Source: Pachyseris speciosa (Eukaryota; Cnidaria; Anthozoa; Scleractinia; Pachyseridae). Taken from it: a stretch of DNA of 64,000 bases. The notes beneath the pieces are model-generated. The model worked only from the letters and a program-made list of their open reading frames with translations. It was not told the origin of the DNA and searched no databases. Where the stretch lies: the NCBI GenBank assembly GCA_016490735.1, contig JAEMWC010000163.1, positions 461,001 to 525,000 of the forward strand, given 5' to 3'. A program made the translations under genes and the position numbers. This document shows, piece by piece, positions 11,583-23,136 of the stretch; position 1 is the stretch's first letter; every line of letters begins with the position of its first letter.

Positions 11583-12880
11583 GGGGCCGTGTTGGGACCA
11601 AGTGAGAGGAATTATTGGTATGCGTTTCAGATATGTATAGAAGACCTACAGGCCCCTGTATCTACACAGTTGTGTGTCTGATTGGTAGTGTAGGCAAAAT
11701 CTAGCTTTACGTTCAGTTCGCAGCTTGCCCAATCTGCGTGATAATTAGTTTCTCATTTTCGTTGAGATCTCCATGATCGATGAAGACTACGGAGCTTTGA
11801 TTTGTGTTACTTTGTTTTCCTCCCTTGTGTCAATGTGGAACTTAACGTTTTGCTACTTCTGTCAAACCGCGTGGTAGACTTAAGTTTGAACACAGTATAC
11901 AGCGAAAGGACAGGATAATTGAATGAGAACGAATGAATAGTTTTCTTACTGGAAATTAGAAACCATTAACACAATGAATAAATTTTTTCTCGTTGATATT
12001 TTATCACCAACCTCGGCACATTATCAGCGAGTTTTATCAATAACTAATTGTTCAATAGACCCTATGCAAAAATGGCTGCCTTTAACTGATTCTTTTGTTT
12101 GTATTCGAAATAGCCTCACTAACCTTGTTCGGGATAACAAATTCTTTAGAATTTTGATCTCAAAAACGAGGTTATCGAGGCTATTTTGCATAAGAACAAA
12201 AGAATAATTTAAAGTAGCCATTTTTGCACAGGGTCTATACTTTGCTGTTTTGATTTTATACCTGTCAACGGAAACTTTAGTTTGAACTTGAATTTGTAGT
12301 CTTTTACTTGAATTTGTAGTCTTTTACTTTGCAAAACCGCACAAGCGACAACTCGGCGCCATGAGCCAGATCAAAGCCTGATGAAAATAATTGACCAATC
12401 AGAGGTTCACAACAAAAACAAACGACCACGTTGGATCAAGGGTATCGATTTAATCCTGGGCGTTTACCATTTGAATGGAAAAGCTGGGGAGAATTTTCGG
12501 TTAAAAGGAACAGGACAATTTTTTCTTAATCAAAAAGGGAAAGGGACGAACTTGTTCCTTTTGCATTGAGTTACTCTTTAAGAGACTTGTATTAACAAAA
12601 ACACCACCAAACCACGCGTTTTATTCATCAAGGAGCATGGAACTAGTGGGACGCCGCAGATGGTACAGGATTTTTCCGTCATTCCGGTAAAACCGAGAAA
12701 AGAGGAATACCTCAGAATGGATTCCTTTACATTGGAAAAGTCTGTTCCATTTGATTTCCATCGGAACAGCCGGTGTTTCCATGCAAAAGGAAAGCACCCC
12801 CTCCTCTTACTAACAAGAGTACGCTTGTTAGCGTCCGAAAAATTGAACCTTCGAGGGGTTTTATAAACTGAAAGAGGATT
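11583..12880. other. Gene A intron, no gene recognised
   Basis: Holds an inverted pair around 12,050-12,235 ('atagaccctatgcaaaaatgg' region against 'ccatttttgcacagggtctat'), which looks like another small foldback element, and a tandem 'cttttacttgaatttgtagt' at about 12,285-12,330. Small open frames in both strands lack recognisable domains. Confidence 0.5.
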
Positions 12881-12904
12881 TTGGCCTGGACGATACAACT
12901 GCTG

Positions 12905-13390
12905 CTAATGCTTTTCTTAATATTAATTAAGTTTCAGTTTAAATTATTAGCTGACATTACTTTTACTTATTATCGTCTCGCTAAAATAGGTTATTTCCCG
13001 AATGATCAGTGTACCTTTTGTGAGGCAGGATCAGAAACGATTCATCACCTATTTTATGAATGCTCTTTTTCAAATATTTTTTGGAAACAGTTTGAAAACG
13101 TCTGATTTATGCTCTCAGGACAGTATCAAAATTTCACCTTAAAACATGTTTTCGTTGGTAGACAAGTTGGAGAATGCGACTTACTAAATTACCTATTCAT
13201 TCTCGCTAAACTTCATATTTGGAATTGTCGTAAACGCAGAGTATCCCTATATTTTGAAGTTTTTAAGGCAATGCTGAGTGTGAAATACAGAAAGGAAATG
13301 TATCTGGCCTCTAAGAACAATGGGAGAAAAAAAATTCAGGCTAAATGGAAATTTTATATTAACGCTAGGGATACTCGTTTGGTAGTCTAA
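12905..13390 (+). pseudogene. LINE reverse-transcriptase C-terminal fragment
   Basis: The plus strand encodes YYRLAKIGYFPNDQCTFC, then ETIHHLFYECSFSNIFW. This is the C..C...H....C zinc-binding motif (zf-RVT) found after the reverse transcriptase in many LINEs. The following sequence (LLNYLFILAKLHIWNCRKRR) is the usual tail. A single TGA at 13,103-13,105 interrupts the frame. The rest of the element is missing, as expected for a 5'-truncated LINE insertion. It ends about 15 bp before the TTAA that borders the large palindrome. Confidence 0.75.
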
Positions 13391-13407
13391 TGATGTAAAT
13401 AGTTTAA

Positions 13408-15129
13408 GGTGGCCCGCGGGTATTTATGGGGTCGTGTTGTACCTTTTTAAATTGCGTGTTTGAAAAGGAAAACGTGGACCGATTTCTTAGAAATTTCAGC
13501 CTCCGAAAGAAGAATCCTTCAATAATATAATAATCTAGATTTTATGGCAATCGGAATCGAATTCTTTCTGTAGTAAAAGGTTTTCTAAGACCTTCTTTTT
13601 CAAGAAAATGCAATTATTTTTTATTGACACAGTGAATTTTTTTACAAACACATCGAAGAGGCTAAAAAACAGCGAAGGTTTACCCACAACGAGTTACATG
13701 AGAATCCAAACCGTAGATTTGCCAAATCATCGACTTGTTCATTTTGCCCTCAAAACTGCTTTCATCTCACGTCTGACTTAATTGTCGTCTAAATGTGGGA
13801 GATATACTTACCCAGAACCCACCATTTTTAACAGTGACATCATTTACACGTTATGTATAAGAGCCTAAAAGATCGAAGACTTACATCAAATGTTAGCAAT
13901 CAATAAAGATGTGTGGTTTTTGGACTGCTTGTTGGAGAAAAGCAAACAAATAATATTATTTCAAATTACTCAAAATTTCTCGATTTGTTTTGCATTCTTT
14001 TCGAATAGTGCATAGACTAGGATTTTACTAAGGTCCTTGCAAAGTGTGAACGGTTTTTGTAGGTACGGTTTGGAGAATTCAGAATGCCGGGAAAGTCGGG
14101 AACTTCAACCTTCCAAATTCTCGCCGCATCTTAAAAACCTCATTAACTAAGAAATTATTCGATGTTATGAGGCTGCAACTGTCAAGTTCAAATTCCTCAC
14201 GATTTTTTGCCACTTGGAAATCACATTCGCTAAACTGACAGATCTTGATTTTGAATTTTTAATGTTCTCTCGAGAATGAAAACTTAATAGATTTCTGTCC
14301 AGATTTAGTGTTTTCAATATATCATGAAAGAAGGTTTAATACAAGGACGTTTATGCTTTCTCGTTGAACAAAATTGCACTTGCCATCTTGGAGACGTGTC
14401 CTGAAAAGCTAGTTACGGTCACCCAAGCATGAAAGAAAAAAAAAGAAAACAGATTCCCAAGGGCCGAAAGTCGTGAGTAATTTAAAATTGACAGTTGCAG
14501 CATCACAACATCGAATAATTTCATAGTTAATGAGGTTTTTAAGATGCGGCGGGAATTTGGAAGATAGAAGTTCCCGACTTTCCATTCTGAATTCTCCAAA
14601 CCGTACCGACAAAAAACCGCTCACACTTTGCAGGGACCTTTGTAATATCCTGGTCCATGCACTATTCGAAAAGAATGCAAAACAAATCGAGAGATTTTGA
14701 TTACTTTGAAATAATATGATCTATTTACTTTCCTCCAACAAGCAGTCGAAAAACCACACATCTTTATTGATTTCTAACATTTGATGTAAGTCTTCGATCT
14801 TTTAGGCTCTTATACATAAGGTGTAAATGATGTCACTGTTAAAGATGGTGGGTTCTGGGCAAGTATATCTCCCATATTTAGACGACAATTGAGTCAGACG
14901 TGAGAGTAGAGCAATTTTCAAATAAGAAATAAGTGCATTTTCTTGAAAAAGAATGTCTTAGAAAACCTTTTACTACAGAAAGAATTGGATTCCGATCGCC
15001 ATAAAATCTAAATTATTATATTATTGAAGGATTCTTCTTTCGGAGGCTGAAATTTCTAAGAAATCAGTTCACGTTTTCCTTTTCAAAAAACGACCACACG
15101 ACCCCATAAATAAATACCCGCGGGCCACC
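13408..15129. mobile_element. Giant foldback element (1.7-kb palindrome) with TTAA flanks
   Basis: The ends GGTGGCCCGCGGGTA and its complement are bordered by TTAA (13404-13407 and 15130-15133). The two arms remain alignable for roughly 800 bp each: 'tttctgtagtaaaaggttttct', 'tcttcgatcttttaggctctt' and 'tccaaaccgtac' all recur in inverse order. A centre of about 200-250 bp near 14,220-14,450 does not pair. There is no transposase. The TTAA target suggests piggyBac-type mobilisation, but the terminal bases are not diagnostic. It sits directly upstream (in + coordinates) of the gene A EGF exon. Confidence 0.85.
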
Positions 15130-15248
15130 TTAAGTAATGAAGGTGTTATTGGTGACCTGTATTAATTGCAACCGAAAATTGGTCAAGACACGTTACAAAT
15201 ACCAAACAACTCATCAGCAAAGTTATTTGACATTACAGATTTCTTTAC

Positions 15249-15363
15249 CTTTCTCGCAGTTTTCTCCAGAAAATCCAAGTGTACATTCACAACGGTATCT
15301 TTTGTCAGTATACCCCATGAGGCATGTCGCATTGTTAAGGCAAGGATTACTGCAGCAAAGATT
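15249..15363 (-). CDS. Gene A exon: EGF domain
   Basis: 115-bp exon, acceptor 'ttcattag', donor 'aag|gtaaag', entering in phase 0 and leaving in phase 1. It reads [14 protein letters not shown] and continues to CECTLGFSGENCEK, the C-x-C and G-F/Y-x-G-x-x-C signature of an EGF module. The matching exon in gene B (33,772-33,886) is exactly the same length. It joins the PAN exon upstream in frame, and either the cbEGF exon or the EAR exon downstream, since both accept phase 1. Confidence 0.88.
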
Positions 15364-15484
15364 CTAATGAAAAAAAGGTGAAAAATTTGTTTCAATCTGT
15401 GACGAGATTTTTGAGGAATATATTTCATTAACTGCTGCGTATCACTATAATCATCGTTGCTTTTCCTCAATTTACATTTCTCAC

Positions 15485-15735
15485 CTCTGTTCCTCTATAT
15501 GTCCAGCCAGGTCTAATCTTCAGATCCTCTGGGTGCTGTAAGTGATCTGAATCACTCAATTCACAGATAACTTTGTCTTCAATTGATGGACCAATGTTTA
15601 CTGACACACATTTTCTCTCCATGACACATCGATGTTCACATGGTGTGTACATTCCGGTGGTAAGATTCATAATCACGTGACCCACCAGGTACTTTCCAGT
15701 CTCCGGTGGGATAAACTTGACACGGCGGCATCCAT
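15485..15735 (-). CDS. Gene A exon: PAN/apple-like domain
   Basis: 251-bp exon with acceptor 'ggtcgcag' (phase 1) and donor 'agag|gtgaga' (phase 0). It encodes DGCRRVKFIPPETGKY, then TPCEHRCVMERKCVSVN, then EDKVICELSDSDH and RPGWTYRGTE. The Cys spacing and the C-E-L-x-x-x-D segment resemble PAN/apple modules, which bind proteins or sugars outside cells. The exon is about 84 residues. The gene B exon at 34,045-34,295 is the same length and nearly identical. The signal-peptide exon upstream ends in the matching phase. Confidence 0.82.
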
Positions 15736-15949
15736 CTGCGACCGATAATAAGACTTTAAGGCCCTCCCTTACAAGCCGGGAGGGCAACCCATGTGCCAGG
15801 GTTATCCTAGCACGAGGGTTCCCCTGCCACTTCCACATTTCTTGTTTGTTTGGTTTTTTTTTTTTCATCAACGTGTTTACAAGGCAGCTAGGGTTACTTG
15901 CCCAAGCACTGGAGTAACCCTAGCTGAGCGAATCTTGTAAAAGGAAGGT

Positions 15950-16312
15950 ATGAATATTTGAGTGACCATCGCAGTTATGAGCACTACTTAGGCAGTAGGC
16001 TTTATTTTCACTACTGCCTAAGCAGTGTTCATATCTGCAATGATCATCGACATATTCATTCTTTAATCTGCAGTTCAAATATATGATTTTCATATATTCA
16101 TTCTCACATATTCATCATTCACGGGTATATTACGAACCAAGAAAATGAACAGCTCACAGTTGGCTTGTTAGCGCAGTTGGTAGAGCATTACAACGGTGTC
16201 GCAGAGGTCATGGGTCGATTCTCGTACATGCCTGAATTTTTTTCAAGCTTTATTTTCACTACTGCCTAAGTAGAATTCATAACTGCGATGATCACTCACA
16301 TATTTGTTTTTA
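15950..16312 (+). repeat. tRNA-like core inside an inverted-repeat element
   Basis: A tRNA-like block at about 16,162-16,234 has an A-box-like 'gttagcgcagttggtagagc' and a degenerate B box ('gggtcgattct'), followed by CCTGA. It is framed by inverted 'cactactgcctaagcagt' and 'gcgatgatca' blocks. The same composite occurs at 39.3 and 61.5 kb. The B box and acceptor pairing are eroded, so this is not a functional tRNA gene but a tRNA-derived repeat. Confidence 0.7.
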
Positions 16313-16421
16313 ATCCCCAGTTCAAATATATTCTATTCATATATTCATAGTAATTTAAAGGAAGGTGGTTTATAAACATGCTTGTCTGTTGTCTTTGTCT
16401 AAATACAACGTGAACTAATAC

Positions 16422-16715
16422 AGCCTCCGTCGTAGCCGTTGTTTGTGTCGGTCCCATTCTCCCTCCCCGCCAACGTCTGCTGAACCAAGCCGGAAATTCC
16501 ATTCCCTGGAACTGACCAATCACATTGGAGCCTTTTTATATCGGTGGCTAAGTTCCCGTTGGCTCCTCCACAGCCGTTGTTTGTGTCAGTACTATTCTCC
16601 CTCCTGATTGGATACTCGGACACAATGGGAATGGAGTGTCCGGCTCGGTTCAGTAGACGTTGGTGCCGGGGGAGGGAGAATAGGACCGACACAAACAACG
16701 GCTGCGAAGGAGGCT
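16422..16715. repeat. Foldback element with 34-bp inverted repeats
   Basis: 'agccgttgtttgtgtcggtc' with 'ctccctcc' on the left pairs with 'ggagggagaat' and 'gacacaaacaacggct' on the right. A third, direct copy of the left block lies at about 16,571-16,605. MITE-like, upstream of PAN in gene A. Confidence 0.75.
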
Positions 16716-17027
16716 AGGAATTCTATGGTAAAGTTGTTTTCCTCTTTGCTGAGCTGTATCTCAACAATATTTTCAGTTTCAACTTTAGTTTTGTTGATTA
16801 CACTCGCCCTGATAGAGAAAAGGAGCTGGGGGGTAGTGCCCTTAGAGTGGCTTGAGCTTACTTGATCTCATTAATTTGTGAAGTATCTTTAGAATTTTCA
16901 CATACCGAACACATATCCTACGAAGAAGCTCCCAAAAATAAAGCAACTGAAACAAAAACAATCAGGTTCCCGACCCGATTAAGCGGAGCCGACTTGGAAA
17001 AAAAGTTTGAAACTCTGAGAAAGGCTC

Positions 17028-17500
17028 TAATAGAAACACAAGTTGACGCAATTTATAATAAATAAGATGACAGACGCGAAAAAAAAAAACTGACGTCCAT
17101 TTGTTAATTTACATCTAAAATGTACTGAAATGTTATTGAAATTTATACCGCGAACAATCCAGCTAAAATAAATTTTCCTGAACTTCTGTGCGTCGCGTGC
17201 CCACGGCAAGCTTGGTTTGTCGGATGAAAGACACAGTACAAGATTGTTGGAATTAATTAGCCACGATAGTGGCTTTTAATCAATTTTTAAAATAAGCCTG
17301 ACCATGTGATCACATGCCGTTATGGAAAATACATTCATACGACAAAGGTGGGGATAGATAAACGCCACAAGTCACATTTCTAATAGAAACACAAGTTGAC
17401 GCAATTTATAATAAATAAGATGACAGACGCGAAAACAATAAACTGACGTCCATTTGTTAATTTACATCTAAAATGTACTTGAAATGTTATTGAAATTTAT
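17028..17500. repeat. Two direct repeats of about 119 bp
   Basis: The block starting 'taatagaaacacaagttgac' at 17,028-17,146 recurs almost unchanged at 17,381-17,500, with about 235 bp between. It may be a local duplication that copied the edge of the neighbouring tandem unit. No gene is seen. Confidence 0.8.
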
Positions 17501-18879
17501 TTTGAGGGTGGCTTGATTGAAATGACCACCTACACACATTTGAAAATGACACACTTTAAATGCAATGTTATGACCAAGACAGTTCTTAAAAATGAATTGT
17601 TTTGCGTTTAAAACGTATTAAAATGCAAAATTAGTATTGGGAATTTGCCCAGACAAGTAAATAACAGCTTAAGGCGGGTTCTGTAAGAGGAGGATAAGAA
17701 TTTCAATAAAGTATACAAAGCAATAAATAACAAAAATTTAAAAAAAAAGGCATTACGTGTGGAAGCGCAATAAAAACGCGGGTTCCTTTTAAAGACGGAG
17801 AAGAGCAAATCGCTTTTTGAAGAACAGGGCTCTAGACACGTCAGAGTTTATCAATGGAAAAGTTGGGCCGTACGCTGGTGACTTCGAGTCAAGCTTTCTA
17901 TATTCTTGGCACTTGAGGAAGCGATATGCTTTTTTCGAGTATAGGCTGTTGATAGCGTTGTGGTTACTCATGCTATCCATGACTGTCTCACTAGCACTTT
18001 ATACATGCACGGCCTGCATGGGTGTGTCCTGTGTGTTCGCACACTCTAAAATGATATGTCGCAAAATTACTTCCATATCAATAAAGTTCTGTTTAACTGA
18101 AATGTTCACTAAATAATTACGAAATTAGAAAACCACGACAGTCAACTTGAGTGCAGCAAGACAATACTTAGATTAGTTGAATTCGAAGACTTATAAGTTG
18201 GGTCTTTTTAGAAGCATGTTAAAGGTAACAAAGTATATCTGTGACATGGCATAATTTGCCTGTATGCCTCTTATATCCTGTGTTTTTCGTGAGGATATTT
18301 CCTCACCCCAACTGTTAAATGGTATGCCTTGCTTATTTCGTACACCTTTCTATGTTTTAGTGATGTGAAACTGAGACACTGGTCGCCGAGAAAACGCATA
18401 ATTTTAGATGACATAAGAGTTAAGATGTTCCATACTAAAGTTTTCGACTGTATTAAGTTGATCACGAAAAAGTATCTTCCTTTCCATATCTTGATAATTT
18501 ACTATCTTTATCGTTTTTAGAGAAGAAAAATTGTCAAGTAGAAATTATTGGCTGAAATAAAAACAAAAGAAAAGATTCGCTTTTTTCTACAAAAAGTAGA
18601 GAAAAAAACGTTTGTCTGGCTTGTCAACAAGAAATAATTTTCTTTCAGGCTACAGGTGCACTTGTATGTAGACAGACGTTGCTATGAATTTGAGAAAGAA
18701 ATTTTATATTGCCTGAAAGTTAGCTAAAGTGAAGATAAAGCTCAGTGGGACTTTTAATTTGCATGTTCATTGAAACAAAAAAAATGAACTTTTAGCTTAA
18801 TATAAATGTTTCACTCTAACGACGCTTTTTCCTTTCTTTTAAGCTGACGTTAATGTTTTTAGAAGAGTTATTTTCTTAC

Positions 18880-18942
18880 CTTGATGGGTCAAAGAGAAGA
18901 GAAGGACAGAAAGTCAAGAACATAAAAACGAGAGCCTCCCAT
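18880..18942 (-). pseudogene. Broken duplicate of the signal-peptide exon
   Basis: Starts MGGSRFYVLDF and is clearly the sister of the exon at 20,430-20,520, but about 28 bp near the end are missing and an in-frame TGA follows codon 17. The donor 'aag|gtaaga' is intact. It could still act as an untranslated first exon, but it cannot encode the full signal peptide. Confidence 0.72.
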
Positions 18943-20429
18943 GGCGATGCAAGATGTACGTGGATCTTGATATGGTTTTCCGTAGCCTTGCCTGATGTTA
19001 GAAAACTGCAAGTGTGTTTCTCTCTAACTGCCAAATGCCCGTAATGTGGTGATCAAATATTTATAAGCACACAGTTTCAGGCAGTCAATTTGGAATTGAA
19101 GCTGTGAGTATCAATTACAATCATGATTGAAAAACACCTTTCTAAAGCAATAAGAGACTTTTAAGTTTAGGTATTTAAAAACGATTGATTGAAACAATTA
19201 CCTACACACGTCTAGAAATCACACACTTTAAATGTAATGTTGTGCCTAAGTCAATTTTTAAAAATAAATATTTTTGCAGTTAAAACACACTGACATGCAA
19301 AATCAGTATTTGTTCCTTGGTTCACCTTTAAAAGTGCAGTACAAAAAAACCGATTTTCGACTAAAAGGGATTAAGAAACTCAAGCGTTTAATTTATCAAT
19401 AGAAAAGTTGTGTCGCACGCAGGTACTTCAAGTCAAACTATCTACATTCCGGGCGTTTTGTGAGACGATGTGCTGTCTTTGAATTTCGGCTGTTGACAGC
19501 ATTGTAGTTGCTCACGCTATCCAAGACTGTCATAACGCGTTATATTCGGACGGCTTGGGTGTGTTATATGTGTTCTCGCACACTGATGTCGTAAAATAAC
19601 TTCCATATCAATTAGGTTCTGTTTAACCGAAATGGTTACTAAAAATTTCTATCAGTTTATCGGATTAGAAAAACACGACAATCAACCTTAGTGCAGCAAG
19701 AAAATTTGTTGGAAGTGAAGATATATTAATTGCGTCTTTTAAGAACCATTGTAAAGGTAACAAAGCATTTCTGCTACATGGCATAATTTGCCTGCCTTGA
19801 ATATCCTGTGTCGGTTTTTGTGGGGATAATTACTGACTAACTGTTAAATAGTATGCCCAGCTTATTTTACTACACCTTTCCATAATGGTTCGCTGTACTG
19901 GAACTGAGATAGTCGTAGCCGAGAAAACACTGAAATGACTTTAAATGGCATAAACATTAAGATGATCCATACTAAAGTTTTCGACTGTATTAAGTTGATC
20001 ACGCAAAAATGTAACTACAACTCTTCGAGTTCCTTCCTTTCCATATCTGGATAATTTTCGTTCGTTGCTGTTTTTGAAAAAAAAAGCTTCCAAGTAGGAA
20101 TTTTTGGCTAAATAAAAAAAAGAGAGGATTCGCTTTTTAGATGGTGCTGAGTGTGTAAAAAGTGAAAAATTAAATGTGCATCTCGCTCGTCAACAAGAAT
20201 GAAGTTTCTTTCAGTCTACAGGTGCACTTGTATGTAGACAGATGTCTCTATTTCAGAGAGAAAATTTCTATTATTTTAAAGATAGCTAAAGTGAAGATAA
20301 AGGTTGGTAGCATTTTCCCATATTCATTCAAAAGAAATGTTTTTAACTTGAGATAAATGTTTCACTCTAACGCTGCTTTTTCCTTTCTTTTAAGCTGTCG
20401 ATAATATTGCAGAAGAGTTATTTTCTTAC

Positions 20430-20520
20430 CTTGATGAGCATAGGTGTCGTATTCCAACCAAACAAGCCAAAGAGAAGAGAAAAACAGCAAGTCAAGAACA
20501 TAAAAACGAGAGCCTTCCAT
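20430..20520 (-). CDS. Gene A first coding exon: signal peptide
   Basis: From ATG the exon encodes 30 residues plus one base (91 nt): MEGSRFYVLD, then a leucine/phenylalanine-rich core LLFFSSLWLVWL, then EYDTYAHQ, ending at 'caag|gtaaga' in phase 1. That phase matches the PAN exon acceptor at 15,735, giving a join that reads ...Q-D-G-C-R-R. The hydrophobic core fits a secretory signal. Homologous exons at 41,850-41,943 and 56,527-56,620 keep the same structure. The transcript has not been seen; the join is inferred from phase and duplication. Confidence 0.72.
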
Positions 20521-21667
20521 GTACGTGGATCATGATATGGTTCTCCGTCGCCTTGGCTGATGTTAGGAAACTGCAAGTGTGCTTCTCTCTAACTGCCAAA
20601 TGCCCGTAATGTGGTGATCAAATATTTATAAGCATACAGTGTCAGTCAGTCAATTTGGAATTGAAGCAGTAAATATCAATTACGATTGAAAAACACCTGT
20701 GTAAAGTCATAAGAGACGGCTAAGATTAGGTTGCTTCTTACGTGAGGGAGAATTTAGCTTTAGAAGAAAATGGCAACAAGATGTGGTGTCCAGAGCAAAT
20801 AAACGTTAGTAGAACCTTTCTTCCTTTATTTCATTAAGAAAAAAAATAGGGGTTTTTGCACACGTTTTTAGCGCTTTGAGTGGGCCCGGCCCTTTGCGCG
20901 CTAAAAAGGCCATAAAACCCTTGTGGGTTTTATTAAGTCAGGTTTGGATGCTATCATCTTTTCTCGAAGCTTGCGGTGAACATCACAAATATACACTGAG
21001 TTTTTGCATAGCTTTGTGAAACATTTATTGGATGAGATGATACTGGAATAAAACTAGACTATAAATGCAATGTTATGACTACGTGAGTTATTAAAAATAA
21101 AGAGTTTTGCTCTTAAAACTTATTAACATACAAAACGTTAGTACGGGAAATTACTGTTTAAATAACTTAAGGCGGGAAATTACTGTTTAAATAACTTAAG
21201 GCAGAAAATTGAGTCGAAATTTACAAACAAAATAACAAACAAAAAAAAAGGTGTGTGGATGAGATATTAGAATTGTAAATGGCATTCAATAACACAGCCC
21301 GTATTTTCACCTTTTAAGTTTTAATTTTTTGCCGGCTCCATTTGCGCGAATAATAGTCGATCAAGCCTGAGGGGTGGGCTAAGAAGATGCGTTAGTATGA
21401 AACAGTACGTTCCACTGGCTCATCCAGTAGTAATCAATTCTGTTCTTCTTGTTTTTAGCTTGCCGTTAAGATCCCCAACAGAAACTGAGTTTTAGCATAG
21501 CTTTGTTATGCAAAGCAGTTGCTGAGAATATTTGCGCGACGAGATTGGAATTAAAAGTACTTAAAAGGTAGAACAAAATAGAAACATAATTTTTACGTTT
21601 GACAGAGAAATCACGGTGTTGATGACATTTTTCACTTTACACGTACACAATAATTTGAATGGGGGTT

Positions 21668-21758
21668 CAGGCGCGGATCCAGGATTTTGAAATGGGGGGT
21701 GAATTTTTGTAATAATGTAATAGAACCAAAGTCTGGTTGAGGTGTTTGAGAGATAAGG

Positions 21759-21812
<54 letters not shown>

Positions 21813-21844
21813 AGGGGGGCTCACCTACCCTGGATCCGCGCCTG
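21668..21844. mobile_element. Short MITE with CAGGCGCGGATCCAGG ends
   Basis: Perfect 16-bp terminal inverted repeats, with GGGTT on both outer sides. CAG...CTG ends are common in hAT-type MITEs, although the usual 8-bp target duplication is not clear. The interior holds an A-tract and (GA)n run at 21,759-21,812. Confidence 0.65.
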
Positions 21845-22575
21845 GGGTTACGAGACAACACTCCAGGTTGACAGCTTAAATTTTTTAATTTTGTCTCTGG
21901 TAGAAGACTAGGGAAACAAATGGATATATCTAAAAGCTATTTCCTGAAGAATCAATGCAGTATTTAGCAAATATAGTGCACGATCAAATGCCATGCCAAG
22001 CCATTACCGTTCAATTAGCAGGCCTAGGATTGATTCAATCAAAAGATTTGTAACTTGAATCGGAAACACGCGCCCCTTAAATCCGGTTCATGAATTTATT
22101 CATAACAAGTGTCCTGCGCGACCTTAAATGGTCGGTAGATGTAATCTCGGTTTCTTTCCTTAAAGATAGTTAGTTGAAAAAAAAACTGTTTTCCACCCCC
22201 CATCAGTGCAGAAATAACTTGGTGGAGACCAAATTAGATAGCATGAGATATAAGAGAGATACATACCTTGATCTAAATCAGCTGAGTCCAACAAATTATC
22301 CTGCTTAGGTTAATTAACAGCTTGAATTTCTTTTTCCTGTCTCAGTGTGCATGTCTTTCATTTCATTCGTTGAGTTTTCATGCACGGCAAGAATGAGTCA
22401 AAAGAAGACCGTAAATATACTATATTTCGTAGACTTGTTCTCCCTCCCTTTCCTTTCTCAATGAAGGGTAGTGTATAATTCAAATTTGTAGCAAACAATG
22501 AAACATGTTTTTCATCACATGTAAGTCGCTCCGAAACCATGTGGTATGAAGTGTTGTGAATTCCCATCATACATG

Positions 22576-22753
22576 TGTAACTCCCCGCGGGTTCGGCAGA
22601 CCGACGAAGACTAAACAACTGACAGTTTTGCTCCTCTTTTTTTAATTCATCCGCACACACTCCTTCTCGATACAACCTCAGTCTCGCACACCGCCTTCCA
22701 AATATGGAAGGTCCCATATATGGCTGAGTCACGCATCACGCAACAACATTACA
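22576..22753 (-). repeat. 3' LTR of the Ty3/gypsy element
   Basis: 178 bp. It differs from the other LTR at only a few bases (for example 'aattcatcc' against 'aaatatcc', and 'cagttttg' against 'cacttttg'), which suggests a fairly young insertion. Confidence 0.93.
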
Positions 22754-22768
22754 TTGCCCCCCTCTAAC
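22754..22768 (-). other. Polypurine tract
   Basis: On the minus strand 'agaggggggcaa' lies directly before the 3' LTR, the position where plus-strand DNA synthesis is primed in LTR retrotransposons. Confidence 0.8.
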
Positions 22769-23136
22769 ACCCATTATCCGTCCCGGATAATGACAAACTT
22801 CAACAATAACTGGAAATCTCACATCAAAACCAACTACATAAGAAAACAGTTCAATGTCTCCTAATTAAGTGTTCAGGTCATTTCATAGTCCTTGTATCTA
22901 GGGGGATTTCTCCGCTTCCTGCTGGATCGCCTGAGGCCCTCCTGGTCCGGCTGCTGCCTTGATGTCTGGTCACACGCCTCCTTGTCCTGCGAGCTCTTCT
23001 TCCTGAATCTGGGAGGTAACGTCTGTCTCCTTTTGGGATGTCTGACGGATGCTCTTCCCTAAGTGTTGACCTCCTGATTATCCTGCTGTGTAGTTGTTCG
23101 GCTAGCTACATCTTCACTCTTGTCTTGAACTGGCCC

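Larger units (their letters stand above)
17510..20750. repeat. Tandem duplication of the gene A first-exon segment
   Basis: Two diverged copies, about 17.51-19.15 and 19.19-20.75 kb, share ordered blocks: 'cacactttaaatg.aatgtt', 'ggtgcacttgtatgtagacag' at about 18,656 and 20,219, and 'gtgatcaaatatttataagca' at 19,050 and 20,613. Each carries a signal-peptide exon at its right end. A partial third copy starts near 21,050. Related segments lie at 41.3-42.6 kb and 55.9-60.8 kb. An open frame of 99 codons at 17,817 is not conserved between copies and is not called. Confidence 0.75.

Noticed and set aside
16862..17065. 67-codon plus-strand frame with a charged C-terminus
   Set aside because: No domain or splice support was found; its end lies in a non-coding direct repeat.
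17028..17500. Solo LTR pair or small LTR element
   Set aside because: The direct repeats lack TG...CA ends, a primer site and a target duplication; a local duplication is simpler.
17817..18116. 99-codon plus-strand frame with a hydrophobic stretch
   Set aside because: The homologous tandem copy at about 19.4-19.65 kb has stops in this frame, so it is not conserved as coding.
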